From Variovorax sp. (GTDB lineage Bacteria > Pseudomonadota > Gammaproteobacteria > Burkholderiales > Burkholderiaceae_C): a DNA stretch of 36,322 bases. The DNA is taken from NCBI GenBank assembly GCA_028292285.1, contig JAQGMP010000305.1:1-36322 (forward strand). Direction: 5' to 3'. How positions within the stretch are numbered: position 1 is the first letter of the stretch; each line of letters starts with the position of its first letter. A model generated the notes under the pieces. The model searched no databases. It was not told where the DNA came from and worked only from the letters and a program-made list of their open reading frames with translations. A program made the translations under genes and the position numbers. Positions 18,172 through 27,596 of this stretch are shown here, in pieces.

Positions 18172-19332
18172 TTAGCCGGTTTCCGTGGCTCTGGCCATGG
18201 TGCGCCGCGCGATGTTGGTCAGATGGATCTGGCTCGTGCCTTCGTAGAGGCGAAACAACCGCACGTCGCGGTAGAAGCGCTCAGCCACGTTGTCGTTGAT
18301 GTAGCCGCCGCCGCCGAACACCTGCACTGCGCGGTCGGCCACGCGGCCGCACATCTCGGAGGCAAAAAGCTTGCACATTGACGCTTCCATGGTCACGTCG
18401 GCGCCCTCGTCGCGCTTGCGTGCCGTTTCCAACAGCAATGCACGCGCGGCATGCACTTCCGTGTTGCTTTGGGCAATCATCTGCTGGACCAGCTGGAACT
18501 CGGCGATGGCCTGGCCGAACTGCCGCCGCGACGCAGCGCGTGCCACCATTTCGTCGACCAGGCGGATGGCCGGTCCGATACACAGGCCGGCAAGGTTGAT
18601 GCGCTGCTTGTTCAGCGCCTTCATTGCCGTCTTGAAGCCCAAACCGGGGGTACCGCCGATGACAGCCGAGGCATGCACGCGGCAGCTTTCGAGAATGACC
18701 TCTCCCACGGGAGAGCCATGCTGCCCCATCTTGCGGTAGCCCTCGGGCGCCAGCAGACCGGCTGTGCCGCGCTCCACGAGAAACGCCGTGATGCCTGCTG
18801 CACCCTTGGCCTGCATGTCGGTGCGGGCGAACACTGTGAACAGGCCTGCGATGGGCGCATTGGTGATGTAGCACTTGCGCCCCGTGATCACATAGTGGTC
18901 GCCGTCGCGCACGGCCAGGGTCTGCTGCGCCGTGGCGTCGGAGCCGGCCTCGGGTTCCGTGAGTGCGAAGCAACCCGTAAGACGACCGCTCGCAAGCTGG
19001 GGCAGCCAGCGCGCCTTCTGTTCGGGGGTGCCGTCGACCACCAGCGATTCGGAAGCAATACCGGTATTGCCGCCAAAGCGCGCGCGGAACGCAGTCGCGG
19101 CCTGCGAAACCTCCATGTTGACGAGCGACAACTCTTCACTCGTCAGCCCAGCGCCGCCGTATTCCTCCGGGATGCTGTGTCCAAACAGACCCAGTGCGCG
19201 CATGCGCTCGACCAGCGGCTCTGGAATGAGATCGTTGCGGTCGACCTCTGCCTCGATGGGCATACATTCATGGCGCATGAAGCTGCGGACTTCGGCAAGC
19301 AGGGCGTTGAAACTGTCAGGGTTGCGGATCAT
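18172..19332 (-). CDS. Acyl-CoA dehydrogenase
   Basis: FALTEPEAGSDATAQQT, FGQAIAEFQLVQQMIAQ, QVFGGGGYINDNVAERFYRDVRLFRLYEGTSQIHL. Confidence 0.94.
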   Translation of the reverse strand: MIRNPDSFNALLAEVRSFMRHECMPIEAEVDRNDLIPEPLVERMRALGLFGHSIPEEYGGAGLTSEELSLVNMEVSQAATAFRARFGGNTGIASESLVVDGTPEQKARWLPQLASGRLTGCFALTEPEAGSDATAQQTLAVRDGDHYVITGRKCYITNAPIAGLFTVFARTDMQAKGAAGITAFLVERGTAGLLAPEGYRKMGQHGSPVGEVILESCRVHASAVIGGTPGLGFKTAMKALNKQRINLAGLCIGPAIRLVDEMVARAASRRQFGQAIAEFQLVQQMIAQSNTEVHAARALLLETARKRDEGADVTMEASMCKLFASEMCGRVADRAVQVFGGGGYINDNVAERFYRDVRLFRLYEGTSQIHLTNIARRTMARATETG

Positions 19333-19353
19333 TGAGATATGGCTTTGATTTTC

Positions 19354-20193
19354 TCAGCGCAGGCCTTGCGCGGTTTCGAGTTGGCGCACGGCGTCGAGCA
19401 GAAGGGGAGCGACTTCCCTTTCCATCTTTTCGCCGGGCTGCCGGTAGGTAGCGAGCGTGCAGTTCATGGCCAGGGGCGTTTCGCGCGGTGATACGCGCAC
19501 GGGTACGGCCACCGCATGGATGTCCTTCTTCCAGTCGCCGCGCGAGTGGCAAAAGCCGCTTGCTGCAAAGAGCTTTTGATCGGCCTCCCAAGCCGGGCGC
19601 AGCGCCTCGAACAACTCGGTGTCCTGCAGCCGCAGGCGGTTGAGAATGGCCGCGCGTTCCTGCGCAGCGCAGGCCAGCACAAGCGCCCGACCGATCGAAG
19701 CCGCCAGCAACGGACGCGTGCTGCCGATGTCCGGCATATGGGTGTTGGAGTTGTCCGTGCGGATGGTGTCGACGTAGACCACATTGGCGCGATCACGCAT
19801 GCCCAGGTTGACCGAACAGCCCGTCTCGCGCGCCAGCCTTTCCATGATCGGCCGAGCGATCTGTCGCACCTGCATGCTGGCCAGCAGCGGGTAGCCAAGT
19901 GAGAGCACGCCAGGCCCGAGCCTGTATTTCTGCGCGCCTGCGTCGCGACTCAGGTAGCCGAGCAGCGTGAGCGTGTACGCGATGCGTGAAACCGTTGGCT
20001 TGGGCAGACCGGTGCGATCGGAGATCTCGCGATTGCCCAGCACAGGATCAGTACTGGTGAACGCACGCAGCACTTCCATGCCGCGCGCCAGGTTCATCGA
20101 GAACTGGCGGTCGGCGCTGAGGTCGTGCGGGTCGACAAGACCCGGGAGCGCGATGGTTGTCATGCGAGTGGCGGGGCGCGATGGAGTGGGCAT
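19354..20193 (-). CDS. IclR-family transcriptional regulator
   Basis: FSMNLARGMEVLRAFTSTDPVLGNREISDRTGLPKPTVSRIAYTLTLLGYLSRDAGAQKYRLGPGVLSLGYPLLASMQVRQIARPIMERLARETGCSVNLGMRD. Start may be 20193 or 20163. Confidence 0.93.
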   Translation of the reverse strand: MPTPSRPATRMTTIALPGLVDPHDLSADRQFSMNLARGMEVLRAFTSTDPVLGNREISDRTGLPKPTVSRIAYTLTLLGYLSRDAGAQKYRLGPGVLSLGYPLLASMQVRQIARPIMERLARETGCSVNLGMRDRANVVYVDTIRTDNSNTHMPDIGSTRPLLAASIGRALVLACAAQERAAILNRLRLQDTELFEALRPAWEADQKLFAASGFCHSRGDWKKDIHAVAVPVRVSPRETPLAMNCTLATYRQPGEKMEREVAPLLLDAVRQLETAQGLR

Positions 20194-20233
20194 GATTGGC
20201 CGTGCGAAATGTAGAGTCAATGAATCGAAGCGG

Positions 20234-20254
20234 GTGTTTCGCTGTGCGAACCAT
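20234..20254. promoter_or_regulatory. Candidate IclR operator, copy 1 (imperfect palindrome)
   Basis: GTGTTTCGCTGTGCGAACCAT lies in the divergent intergenic region between the IclR gene and the CaiB gene. It resembles the 22845-22865 site. Confidence 0.5.
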
Positions 20255-20313
20255 TGATTGTTGGCGTCATTGCGGTCTGGCAAAACAGGCGCTTTCCCGG
20301 GGCTGCCCCCGGC

Positions 20314-21549
20314 ATGGAGCACCGGTTGAATTCCAGCGATGACTTGCAACAGGCCCCGCGCGGCGCCCTATCTGGCGTGCGGATACTCGACATGGCCACG
20401 GTGCTGGCGGCGCCTCTGGGCGCCACGTTGTGCGCCGACCAGGGCGCAGAGGTGGTGAAGCTCGAACTGCCCGGCGGCGGCGACGCCCTGCGCGGACTGC
20501 AGCCGGTGAAAGACGGCAAGGCGCTGTGGTGGAAGATTGCCAACCGTGGCAAGCGCGGCATCACGCTCGACGTGCGACAGGTAGCTGGACGCGAGCTTTT
20601 CTTGAAGATGATCCCGAAATTTGACGTATTGGTGGAGAACTTTCGCACCGGTACGCTCGACCGATGGGGATTGGACCTCGCCACGTTGCACCGTGCCAAC
20701 CCCAGGCTCGTGGTAGTGCGACTCACGGGCTTCGGCCAGACCGGCCCCTACAAGGCTCGGCCGGGCTTCGCACGCATCTTCGAAGCGATGAGCGGCTTCA
20801 CCAATCTCACAGGTGAAGCGGGCGGGTCGCCGTTGCACAGCAACTTTCCGGTCGGCGATGCGGTGGCGGGCCTGTTCTGCGCTTTCTCCATTGCATCGGA
20901 GATTGCGCGCCTGCGCGGCGATCCCGGGGCACTGGGCTGCGAAGTCGACCTGGCTGCGACCGAGGCGTTGTTTCGCCTGCTTGACCCGCTGCCGGTAGAG
21001 CACGAACAGCTCGGCATCGTACGCAAGCCCGCAGGCAACCGAGCAAGCTACACAGCGCCGTCGAATATGTACTGCAGTCGCGATGGCATCTACTTTTCCG
21101 TGGTCGCGTCTTCAGATCCGATCTTCCAGCGGCTGTGCACGGCCATCGAGCGGCCCGAATGGGTCAGTGACATGCGCTTCGCCACCAACCCGTCGCGCGT
21201 GGTGAACCTTGTAGCGCTGGATGAAGGTCTGGGCGAATGGTTCGGCGCGCACGACTACGTCACCGTGGAACGCCGCCTAGAAGGCGCGGGCATCCCGTTC
21301 AGCAAGATCTTCACCATCGCGGACATCGAGCAAGACCCACACTACCAAGCCCGCAAGGCCATCATTCGCTTGCCCGATCCCGACTACGGCTCGCTGCCCG
21401 CGCCCTGCGTGGTGCCACGCGTGCCGGGGCGCGAGTTGCCCATACCGCGCACCGGGCCGGACACCGGCGAGCACAACGCCGAGGTGTACGGGGAATTTGG
21501 CCTTGATGCCGCAGAGCTCGATGCGCTGCGAGTGGCCAAGGTGATCTGA
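20314..21549 (+). CDS. CaiB/BaiF family CoA-transferase
   Basis: LSGVRILDMATVLAAPLGATLCADQGAEVVKLELPGGGDALR, ENFRTGTLDRWGLDLATLH, putative catalytic Asp in PVGDAVAGLFCA. Confidence 0.92.
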   Translation: MEHRLNSSDDLQQAPRGALSGVRILDMATVLAAPLGATLCADQGAEVVKLELPGGGDALRGLQPVKDGKALWWKIANRGKRGITLDVRQVAGRELFLKMIPKFDVLVENFRTGTLDRWGLDLATLHRANPRLVVVRLTGFGQTGPYKARPGFARIFEAMSGFTNLTGEAGGSPLHSNFPVGDAVAGLFCAFSIASEIARLRGDPGALGCEVDLAATEALFRLLDPLPVEHEQLGIVRKPAGNRASYTAPSNMYCSRDGIYFSVVASSDPIFQRLCTAIERPEWVSDMRFATNPSRVVNLVALDEGLGEWFGAHDYVTVERRLEGAGIPFSKIFTIADIEQDPHYQARKAIIRLPDPDYGSLPAPCVVPRVPGRELPIPRTGPDTGEHNAEVYGEFGLDAAELDALRVAKVI

Positions 21550-21553
21550 GCCT

Positions 21554-22783
21554 TCAGTAATCCGTGAGCGGCCCGTCATGCAGGCACGGATGGCGCTCGG
21601 CAAGCGCCGCGCGGCGCATCACGTCGCGCCCGATGACGGTCTTGTGCACTTCGCTCGCGCCTTCGCCGATCTGGTTGAGCTTCGCGTCGCGGAAAAATCG
21701 CTCCAGCGGAAAGTCGCGCAGGTAGCCGCGACCGCCCGTAAGTTGCAGCGCCTCCGTCACCACCTTCATGCAAAGGTCGGTGGCATGCAACTTGGTCATG
21801 GACGCGAACAGCGCGACATCGGGCGCACCTTGGTCATATTTGTCTGCTGTCAACGCGAGCAATGCGCGGCTCGCCTCGATCTGCGTGACCATGTCCGCCA
21901 GCATCCATTGCACGCCCTGATGATCGCCCTCGCGCCGCCCGGACAGCACGCGCTCGCTGGCGTAGCGGCTTGCGATTTCGACGGATCCGATGGCGCGACC
22001 GAGCGCCATCGCCGCATGGCCGATGCGCGCGCGCAGCAACGCGTCTTGGGCAAGCGAGAAGCCGTCGCCCTCCGCGCCGAGGCGATGCGAGGCCCTCACC
22101 TCGACCGCGTTGAATTCGAGTGAAGAGATCGGCACTCCGAACCATCCGAGCTTGCCGGCCTCGGCGCTGATACGAAAGCCCTTGGCGTCGCGAGGGATCA
22201 GCACCGCAATGAATACCGATGGGTCGTCTTCTGCGCGCCCGACCACTGCGAACCAGTCGGCAGTGCTTGCGCGCGTGATGAACTTCTTGCGCCCGTTAAC
22301 GATATAGCGATCGCCATCGCGTCGGATCGAGGTCTGAAGGCCACGCACGTCCGAGCCGGCTCCGGGTTCGGTGAGCGCGAACGCCGCCTGCAATTCGCCG
22401 CTGCACAGGCGCGGCACAATTTCGTGGCGCAGCGTTTCGCTTGCGCCTGCGACGATGGCCCGACTCGACAGGTCCGTGCCGGTGATCATCGAGGCCGAGG
22501 TGCTGCACACGCGGCCCAACTCCTCGATGATGCGTATGCGCACGACCTGCCGCGCATCACTGCCGCCGTAGTCTCGCGGGAAAGCGGTGGCGATCACACC
22601 TTCGCGGGCCAGTGTGCGGAAGGTGGCCCATGCGAATACATCCTCGCGCGACACTGCGTCAGCCTCTGGGCCGAGCGTGCTGCGACACAGTTCGCGCACC
22701 TGCAACACGGTAGCCTGCTCGGGCGAGTCCAGCCGTGCAAGAAAGTGGTCGCCAAATAGGCGGGCTGCGGGGCTCGTAGTCAT
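21554..22783 (-). CDS. Acyl-CoA dehydrogenase family protein
   Basis: AFALTEPGAGSDVRGLQTSI, QLTGGRGYLRDFPLERFFRDAKLNQIGEGASEVHKTVIGRD. Confidence 0.93.
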   Translation of the reverse strand: MTTSPAARLFGDHFLARLDSPEQATVLQVRELCRSTLGPEADAVSREDVFAWATFRTLAREGVIATAFPRDYGGSDARQVVRIRIIEELGRVCSTSASMITGTDLSSRAIVAGASETLRHEIVPRLCSGELQAAFALTEPGAGSDVRGLQTSIRRDGDRYIVNGRKKFITRASTADWFAVVGRAEDDPSVFIAVLIPRDAKGFRISAEAGKLGWFGVPISSLEFNAVEVRASHRLGAEGDGFSLAQDALLRARIGHAAMALGRAIGSVEIASRYASERVLSGRREGDHQGVQWMLADMVTQIEASRALLALTADKYDQGAPDVALFASMTKLHATDLCMKVVTEALQLTGGRGYLRDFPLERFFRDAKLNQIGEGASEVHKTVIGRDVMRRAALAERHPCLHDGPLTDY

Positions 22784-22844
22784 CGTTTGTCGTACCTGGT
22801 TTGGCGGACTGGATGGTGGATCGGGTCCGCCCTGTGGTCGAGCA

Positions 22845-22865
22845 GTGTTTCGACAGGCGAAACAC
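22845..22865. promoter_or_regulatory. Candidate IclR operator, copy 2 (perfect 8-bp inverted repeat, 5-nt spacer)
   Basis: GTGTTTCG-ACAGG-CGAAACAC in the divergent region between the acyl-CoA dehydrogenase (22783) and the reductase (22906). Confidence 0.55.
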
Positions 22866-22905
22866 CGGCTTGTGCACGTCGGTCGACGCTGGTCAGATGC
22901 CGCTT

Positions 22906-23907
22906 ATGCCAATTCCCCAATCCTTCGAGGCCCTTCGCACGCAGCAGTCGGGGGGAGAGGTGCAGAGCCGGATCGAGACGCTGCGGCTGGACGACCTGTC
23001 CCGCGGTGATGTTGTCATTCGCAATCTTTATGCGGGCGTCAATTACAAGGATTGCCTGTCGCTGCATGGGCTCGCAAAGATCATCACCTCCTACCCACGT
23101 GTGGCCGGCATCGAGTTGGTTGGCGAAGTTATCGAATCCTCGGTGTCCACATTCGAAGCCGGGCAGCATGTACTGGTTCATGGCTTTCAGACTGGCATCG
23201 CCTTCGACGGTGGTTTTTCCGAGTACGTACGCGTGCCGGCGGCGCATGTGCAGACGCTACCGCAAGGGCTCACAGCGCATGAGGCAGCCGTGATCGGCGT
23301 GCCCGGCTTCACGGCAGCAATGGCACTCGAGCGCTTCCTTGAGCTTGGCATCGCGCCCGATGCGGGAAGCGTCGCAATCAGCGGCGCAGGAGGGGCAGTG
23401 GGCTTGCTTGGTACGGCCATTCTGGCGCGCGCGGGCTATCGCGTTGCGGCCATCACGCGCCGTATGGCGCAGCAAGAAAAGCTGCTAGCCATCGGCGCAC
23501 ACGAAATAGTCGACGCTGCCGTGCTCGACGCGCCGCAGCGCCCACTCGAGAAGCCGCGCTTCGCGGCTGCCATCGACAATGTCGGCGGCCCGATGCTCTC
23601 TTGGCTGTTGCGCTCGATGGCCGACGGCGGCGCTCTGGCCTCTGTTGGCAACGCATCGGGCAACACCTTTGAAGGCAGCGTTTTGCCTTTCATCATGCGG
23701 CGCGTACAGCTGTTCGGCATCGTGGCGAATGCCCCCCTCGACCAGCGACAACGTCTTTGGAAGAGGTTGGGGGCCGACTGGAAACCGGACATGGCCGCGG
23801 TGTTGCCGCATGTGCATCACATTCCGCTCACGGCACTGATGGACCACAGCGCTTTGCAACTCGAAGGCAGCACGTCTGGCCGGGTGCTCGTCGACTTTTC
23901 CCTCTGA
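22906..23907 (+). CDS. MDR-family quinone/acryloyl-CoA reductase (AcuI/YhdH-like)
   Basis: LYAGVNYKDCLSLHGLAKIITSYPRVAGIELVGEV; VLVHGFQTGIAFDGGFSEYVRVPA; ISGAGGAVGLLGTAILARAGYRVAAITRR. Alternative ATG at 22897. Confidence 0.87.
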   Translation: MPIPQSFEALRTQQSGGEVQSRIETLRLDDLSRGDVVIRNLYAGVNYKDCLSLHGLAKIITSYPRVAGIELVGEVIESSVSTFEAGQHVLVHGFQTGIAFDGGFSEYVRVPAAHVQTLPQGLTAHEAAVIGVPGFTAAMALERFLELGIAPDAGSVAISGAGGAVGLLGTAILARAGYRVAAITRRMAQQEKLLAIGAHEIVDAAVLDAPQRPLEKPRFAAAIDNVGGPMLSWLLRSMADGGALASVGNASGNTFEGSVLPFIMRRVQLFGIVANAPLDQRQRLWKRLGADWKPDMAAVLPHVHHIPLTALMDHSALQLEGSTSGRVLVDFSL

Positions 23908-23918
23908 AGTATTCGACG

Positions 23919-25052
23919 ATGGGTCCCTTGCACGGTCTGCGTGTGCTCGAGTTCGAAGCCGTAGGTCCTGTACCCTGGGCCGCGATGATGCTCGCCAACA
24001 TGGGCGCCGATGTGCTGCGTGTTGCACGGCCCACGCCGGCTGACATGGGCCTTGTCCGCGACCTGCAACACGAAACCCTTCAACGTGGACGGCGCAGCGT
24101 GAGCGCGAACCTCAAAGATGCCGCCGCACGCGGCGCGGTGCTTACGCTGACGCAGAAGGCACATGTGCTTCTTGAAGGCCATCGGCCGGGCGTAATGGAG
24201 CGCCTTGGCCTGGGCCCGGATATGTGCCTTGCGGCATCGCCGTCTCTGGTGTACGGGCGCATGACCGGCTGGGGTCAGCAAGGCCCGCTCGCGCAGACCG
24301 TGGGGCATGACATCAATTACATCGGCCTAACGGGCGCGCTGCACGCAATCGGCACGGCGGAGCGCCCTGTTGTGCCGCTCAACCTTGTCGGTGATTTTGG
24401 CGGTGGCGCAATGCTGCTGGCCCTGGGCGTGATGGCCGCAGTGCTGGAGGCGCGCAGCAGCGGCAAAGGCCAGGTCATCGATGCCGCAATGGTGGATGGC
24501 AGCATGCTGCTGATGGCCCCCGTGCTGGGGCGCGTGGCCACGGGCGAATGGCTGGACCAGCGCGAGTCCAACCTGCTCGATGGCGGTGCGCCTTTCTATG
24601 GTGTGTATGAGACGGGTGACAAACGGCATCTTGCGGTTGGTGCCATTGAGGCACCTTTTTACGCGGCGTTGCTGAAGGGATTGGGCATTGCGCTCCATGA
24701 CTTGCCGCCGCAGCTTGAACGTTCTGCGTGGCCCGAGACACGCCAGCGCTTTGCCGCCCTTTTCGCCATGCGTTCGCGCGACGAGTGGTGCGCGATATTC
24801 GAAGGTACCGATGCCTGCGTGACGCCGGTGCTTTCGCTCAGCGAAGTACCCGGCCACGCGCATCACATTGCACGTGAAAGCTTCGTGAATGTCGGCGGCA
24901 TACGCCAGCCGGCGCCGGCTCCGCGCTTCTCGCGCACTGTGAACACGACGGGTCGAACGCCTGCGGAATCCTGCAGCGGCTCCGACGATGCGCTTCGCGA
25001 CTGGGGGCTTGATCCTGTGGATCCTCGCCTGTCGCCGCTTGGGCGTCTTTGA
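23919..25052 (+). CDS. Alpha-methylacyl-CoA racemase (CaiB/BaiF superfamily)
   Basis: GPLHGLRVLEFEAVGPVPWAAMMLANMGADVLRV; AMACR hallmark GHDINYIGLTGALHAIG, then NLVGDFGGGAMLLALGVMAAV. Confidence 0.88.
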   Translation: MGPLHGLRVLEFEAVGPVPWAAMMLANMGADVLRVARPTPADMGLVRDLQHETLQRGRRSVSANLKDAAARGAVLTLTQKAHVLLEGHRPGVMERLGLGPDMCLAASPSLVYGRMTGWGQQGPLAQTVGHDINYIGLTGALHAIGTAERPVVPLNLVGDFGGGAMLLALGVMAAVLEARSSGKGQVIDAAMVDGSMLLMAPVLGRVATGEWLDQRESNLLDGGAPFYGVYETGDKRHLAVGAIEAPFYAALLKGLGIALHDLPPQLERSAWPETRQRFAALFAMRSRDEWCAIFEGTDACVTPVLSLSEVPGHAHHIARESFVNVGGIRQPAPAPRFSRTVNTTGRTPAESCSGSDDALRDWGLDPVDPRLSPLGRL

Positions 25053-25147
25053 GGCTGTGTGAATATGAAGCACCGGCGAGCCGCTACCAGAAAAATTTGT
25101 ATGAGGACGCAGCTGGTAGGGTCGTTGGTTGCTCGGATTGGATTCGA

Positions 25148-26524
25148 ATGAATGCGCCTGATTTATCGGCGTTGCTCGCGCCCCGCTCAATAGCGGTAGT
25201 CGGCGCCTCGACCCAAGCGCACAAAGTAGGCGGCATGCCCCTTCGCCTGCTGCGCGAAAATGGCTATGCCGGTGCGATCTATCCGGTGCACCGCGATGCG
25301 ACCGAGATCCAGGGCCTGCGCGCCTATGCGTCACTGCTGGCGATTGACCAGCCGGTGGACTTGGCCATCGTGGCGGTACCAGCTGCAGGTTGCGAGGCTG
25401 CAATGGACCAGATGCTGGCCAGCGGCACCCGTGCTGCCGTGATATTCAGCTCCGGCTTCGCCGAAACCGGCGCGGCGGGGGCAGCGGCTCAGGCCCGGAT
25501 GGGCGCGCGTGCGCGCGAAGCTGGCATGTTGCTGCTCGGGCCGAATTGCCTGGGAGCCATGAATATGAGGGAGAAGGTGTTCGCCACCTTCTCGCCGGTA
25601 GCGTTAGGAGGTGCCGAGGCCGGCGCGCTGGCGCTGGTCAGCCAAAGCGGAGCGTTCGGTGGTTACGCGTTCTCAATGGCCCGAGATGCAGGCCTGGGAC
25701 TTGGCTATTGGATCACTACCGGCAATGAGGCTGGGGTACAGGTGGCCGACGCGATTCACTGGCTGGCGCAGGATACTGCCACCCGCGTGATCCTTGTTTA
25801 CATCGAAGGCTGTCGTGATGAGCCGCGCCTCGTTACCGCGTTGGCTGCGGCGCGCAGCGCGGGCAAGCCGGTTGTGGTCGTGAAGGTCGGCCACACCCCA
25901 GCCGGTGCTCGCGCCGCGCGGCTGCACACGGGTAGCGATACCGGAGATGCGGCTCGCTGGGATACGCTGCTGTTAGAGCACGGCGTGCACCGAGCCGCAA
26001 CGCTTGGCGAGCTATTCCGGCTTGGTCATGTGCTTGCGAGCGGTCGCAGGCCGCAGGCGCCAGTGAGTGCGCTGGCAATCCTGAGCATCTCCGGCGGCGT
26101 GGGCATCATGATGGCGGACCGCGCCGAGTGGCACGGCCTGGCCCTGCCCTCGTTTCCTGAGAGACCCGCGCAACGCTTGAAGGGCGCCATCCCGTTCGCT
26201 TCCACCGCCAATCCGATTGACGTCACCGGCAACGTATTCGCTCAACCACAGGTGTTGGTGGCCGCATTGGAGGACGCAGCGCGATGCGGCTGCTACGGCA
26301 GCGTAGTCACCTTCCTGGCCGCCGCCGGCAAGGCGCCCGGCGTATGGCCGGCCCTGCAGGCCTGCGTCGACATCTTGGCCTCAGATCCCACCGCGGCACC
26401 GTCGATGTTCAGCGGGCTGATGAGCCCCGGACAAGTTGCGTGGTTGGAGTCGCGCGGTTGCATGGTGTTCGCCGAGCCAACTCAGGCGATTGACGCAGTC
26501 GCTGCACTGGCCCGCCGAGCCTGA
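25148..26524 (+). CDS. CoA-binding / NDP-forming acyl-CoA synthetase, alpha-subunit-type protein without an ATP-grasp domain
   Basis: LLAPRSIAVVGASTQAHKVGGMPLRLLRENGYAGAIYPVHRDATEIQGLRAY; VVVVKVGHTPAGARAARLHTGSDTGDAARWDTLLLEHG (putative phospho-His). The protein ends after about 459 aa. Confidence 0.85.
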   Translation: MNAPDLSALLAPRSIAVVGASTQAHKVGGMPLRLLRENGYAGAIYPVHRDATEIQGLRAYASLLAIDQPVDLAIVAVPAAGCEAAMDQMLASGTRAAVIFSSGFAETGAAGAAAQARMGARAREAGMLLLGPNCLGAMNMREKVFATFSPVALGGAEAGALALVSQSGAFGGYAFSMARDAGLGLGYWITTGNEAGVQVADAIHWLAQDTATRVILVYIEGCRDEPRLVTALAAARSAGKPVVVVKVGHTPAGARAARLHTGSDTGDAARWDTLLLEHGVHRAATLGELFRLGHVLASGRRPQAPVSALAILSISGGVGIMMADRAEWHGLALPSFPERPAQRLKGAIPFASTANPIDVTGNVFAQPQVLVAALEDAARCGCYGSVVTFLAAAGKAPGVWPALQACVDILASDPTAAPSMFSGLMSPGQVAWLESRGCMVFAEPTQAIDAVAALARRA

Positions 26525-26540
26525 CCGAAGCGCGTTCATG

Positions 26541-27494
26541 TCATGCTAGCGGTGGCCACACCGGTGTGTGCAGCAGTGGGTGGTCCTGCAAGGCTTCGGC
26601 GATGAAGTCGACGAAGGCCCGCACCGGACCGGGCAGATGCTTGCGGTCGCGGAAGCAGGCGAAGTATTCCAAAGGCTCCGGGTCGGCCAGCGCCTGCCCC
26701 CGTTCATCGGCAGTCAGAAACAGTGGCTCCAGCAGGCCGGCGGCGATCAATGGGTTGGCAATAAAGCTGCTGAGTCGGGTCACGCCTGCACCAGCCAACG
26801 CCAAGGCTGCCAGGGTGTCGATATCGTTGCAAACCGTGTGGGCGCGGAGCGTCGGCGCGAAACGCATACCATCGCGTAGAAACGGCCATTGCACGATGCG
26901 TCCATCCAGTGGCCTGCGAAAGGTCAAGCAGGAATGTCCTGCCAGATCTTCGGGGATTTTGGGGCGGCCATGTTTCTGCAGGTAGGCGGGTGCCGCGCAG
27001 ATCAAGATGGGCGAAGTCGCAACACGACGCGCCACCAAGCCGGGCTCCAGCACGTCGCGGTAGCGGATGCTGGCGTCCACGTCCTCTTTCACGTGGTCCA
27101 CATTGCGGTCGACCATCAGCATCTCCAGCTTCACCCGTGGATAGCGGGCCAGGAAGGCCGGCATCAGCGGTGCCACGACATGGCGCCCAAATGCCACTGA
27201 GCAGGAGAGCTTGAGCCGCCCTTGTACAGCGTCCTGCAGTGCCGACAGTTTGGACTTCGCGTAGGCCAGCCCGTCAAGCAAGGGGCCGACCTGGGCGAAG
27301 TAAACCTCACCCGCCGCCGTCAGTGCCTGCGCGCGAGTGGTGCGCGTCAGCAAACGCGTGCCGAGTTCCTCTTCCAGGCGGCCGAGGTTCTGGCTGGCGG
27401 CCGCAGCGCTTATGCCCAGCTGACGCGCCGCAGCGGCGATGCTGCCGCCTTCAACCGCACGGACAAACGTTTCAATCCCGCGCAAATTGGACAT
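26541..27494 (-). CDS. LysR-family transcriptional regulator
   Basis: MSNLRGIETFVRAVEGGSIAAAARQLGISAAAASQNLGRLEEELGTRLLTRTTRAQALTAAGEVYF. Confidence 0.95.
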   Translation of the reverse strand: MSNLRGIETFVRAVEGGSIAAAARQLGISAAAASQNLGRLEEELGTRLLTRTTRAQALTAAGEVYFAQVGPLLDGLAYAKSKLSALQDAVQGRLKLSCSVAFGRHVVAPLMPAFLARYPRVKLEMLMVDRNVDHVKEDVDASIRYRDVLEPGLVARRVATSPILICAAPAYLQKHGRPKIPEDLAGHSCLTFRRPLDGRIVQWPFLRDGMRFAPTLRAHTVCNDIDTLAALALAGAGVTRLSSFIANPLIAAGLLEPLFLTADERGQALADPEPLEYFACFRDRKHLPGPVRAFVDFIAEALQDHPLLHTPVWPPLA

Positions 27495-27596
27495 GTCTTT
27501 ATTTGATCGAGGATTCTGAATTCATAACCTTAGCTTAGTAATGAACATGCCTGGAGGGGGCTAGTGCCCAGGCCGGTCGGCATTTAACGTTGCAGC

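Noticed and set aside
20254-20313. Upstream extension of the CaiB ORF (start at 20254)
   Set aside because: The extra MIVGVIAVWQNRRFPGAAPG lies against the putative IclR operator. The ATG at 20314 gives a conventional CaiB N-terminus.
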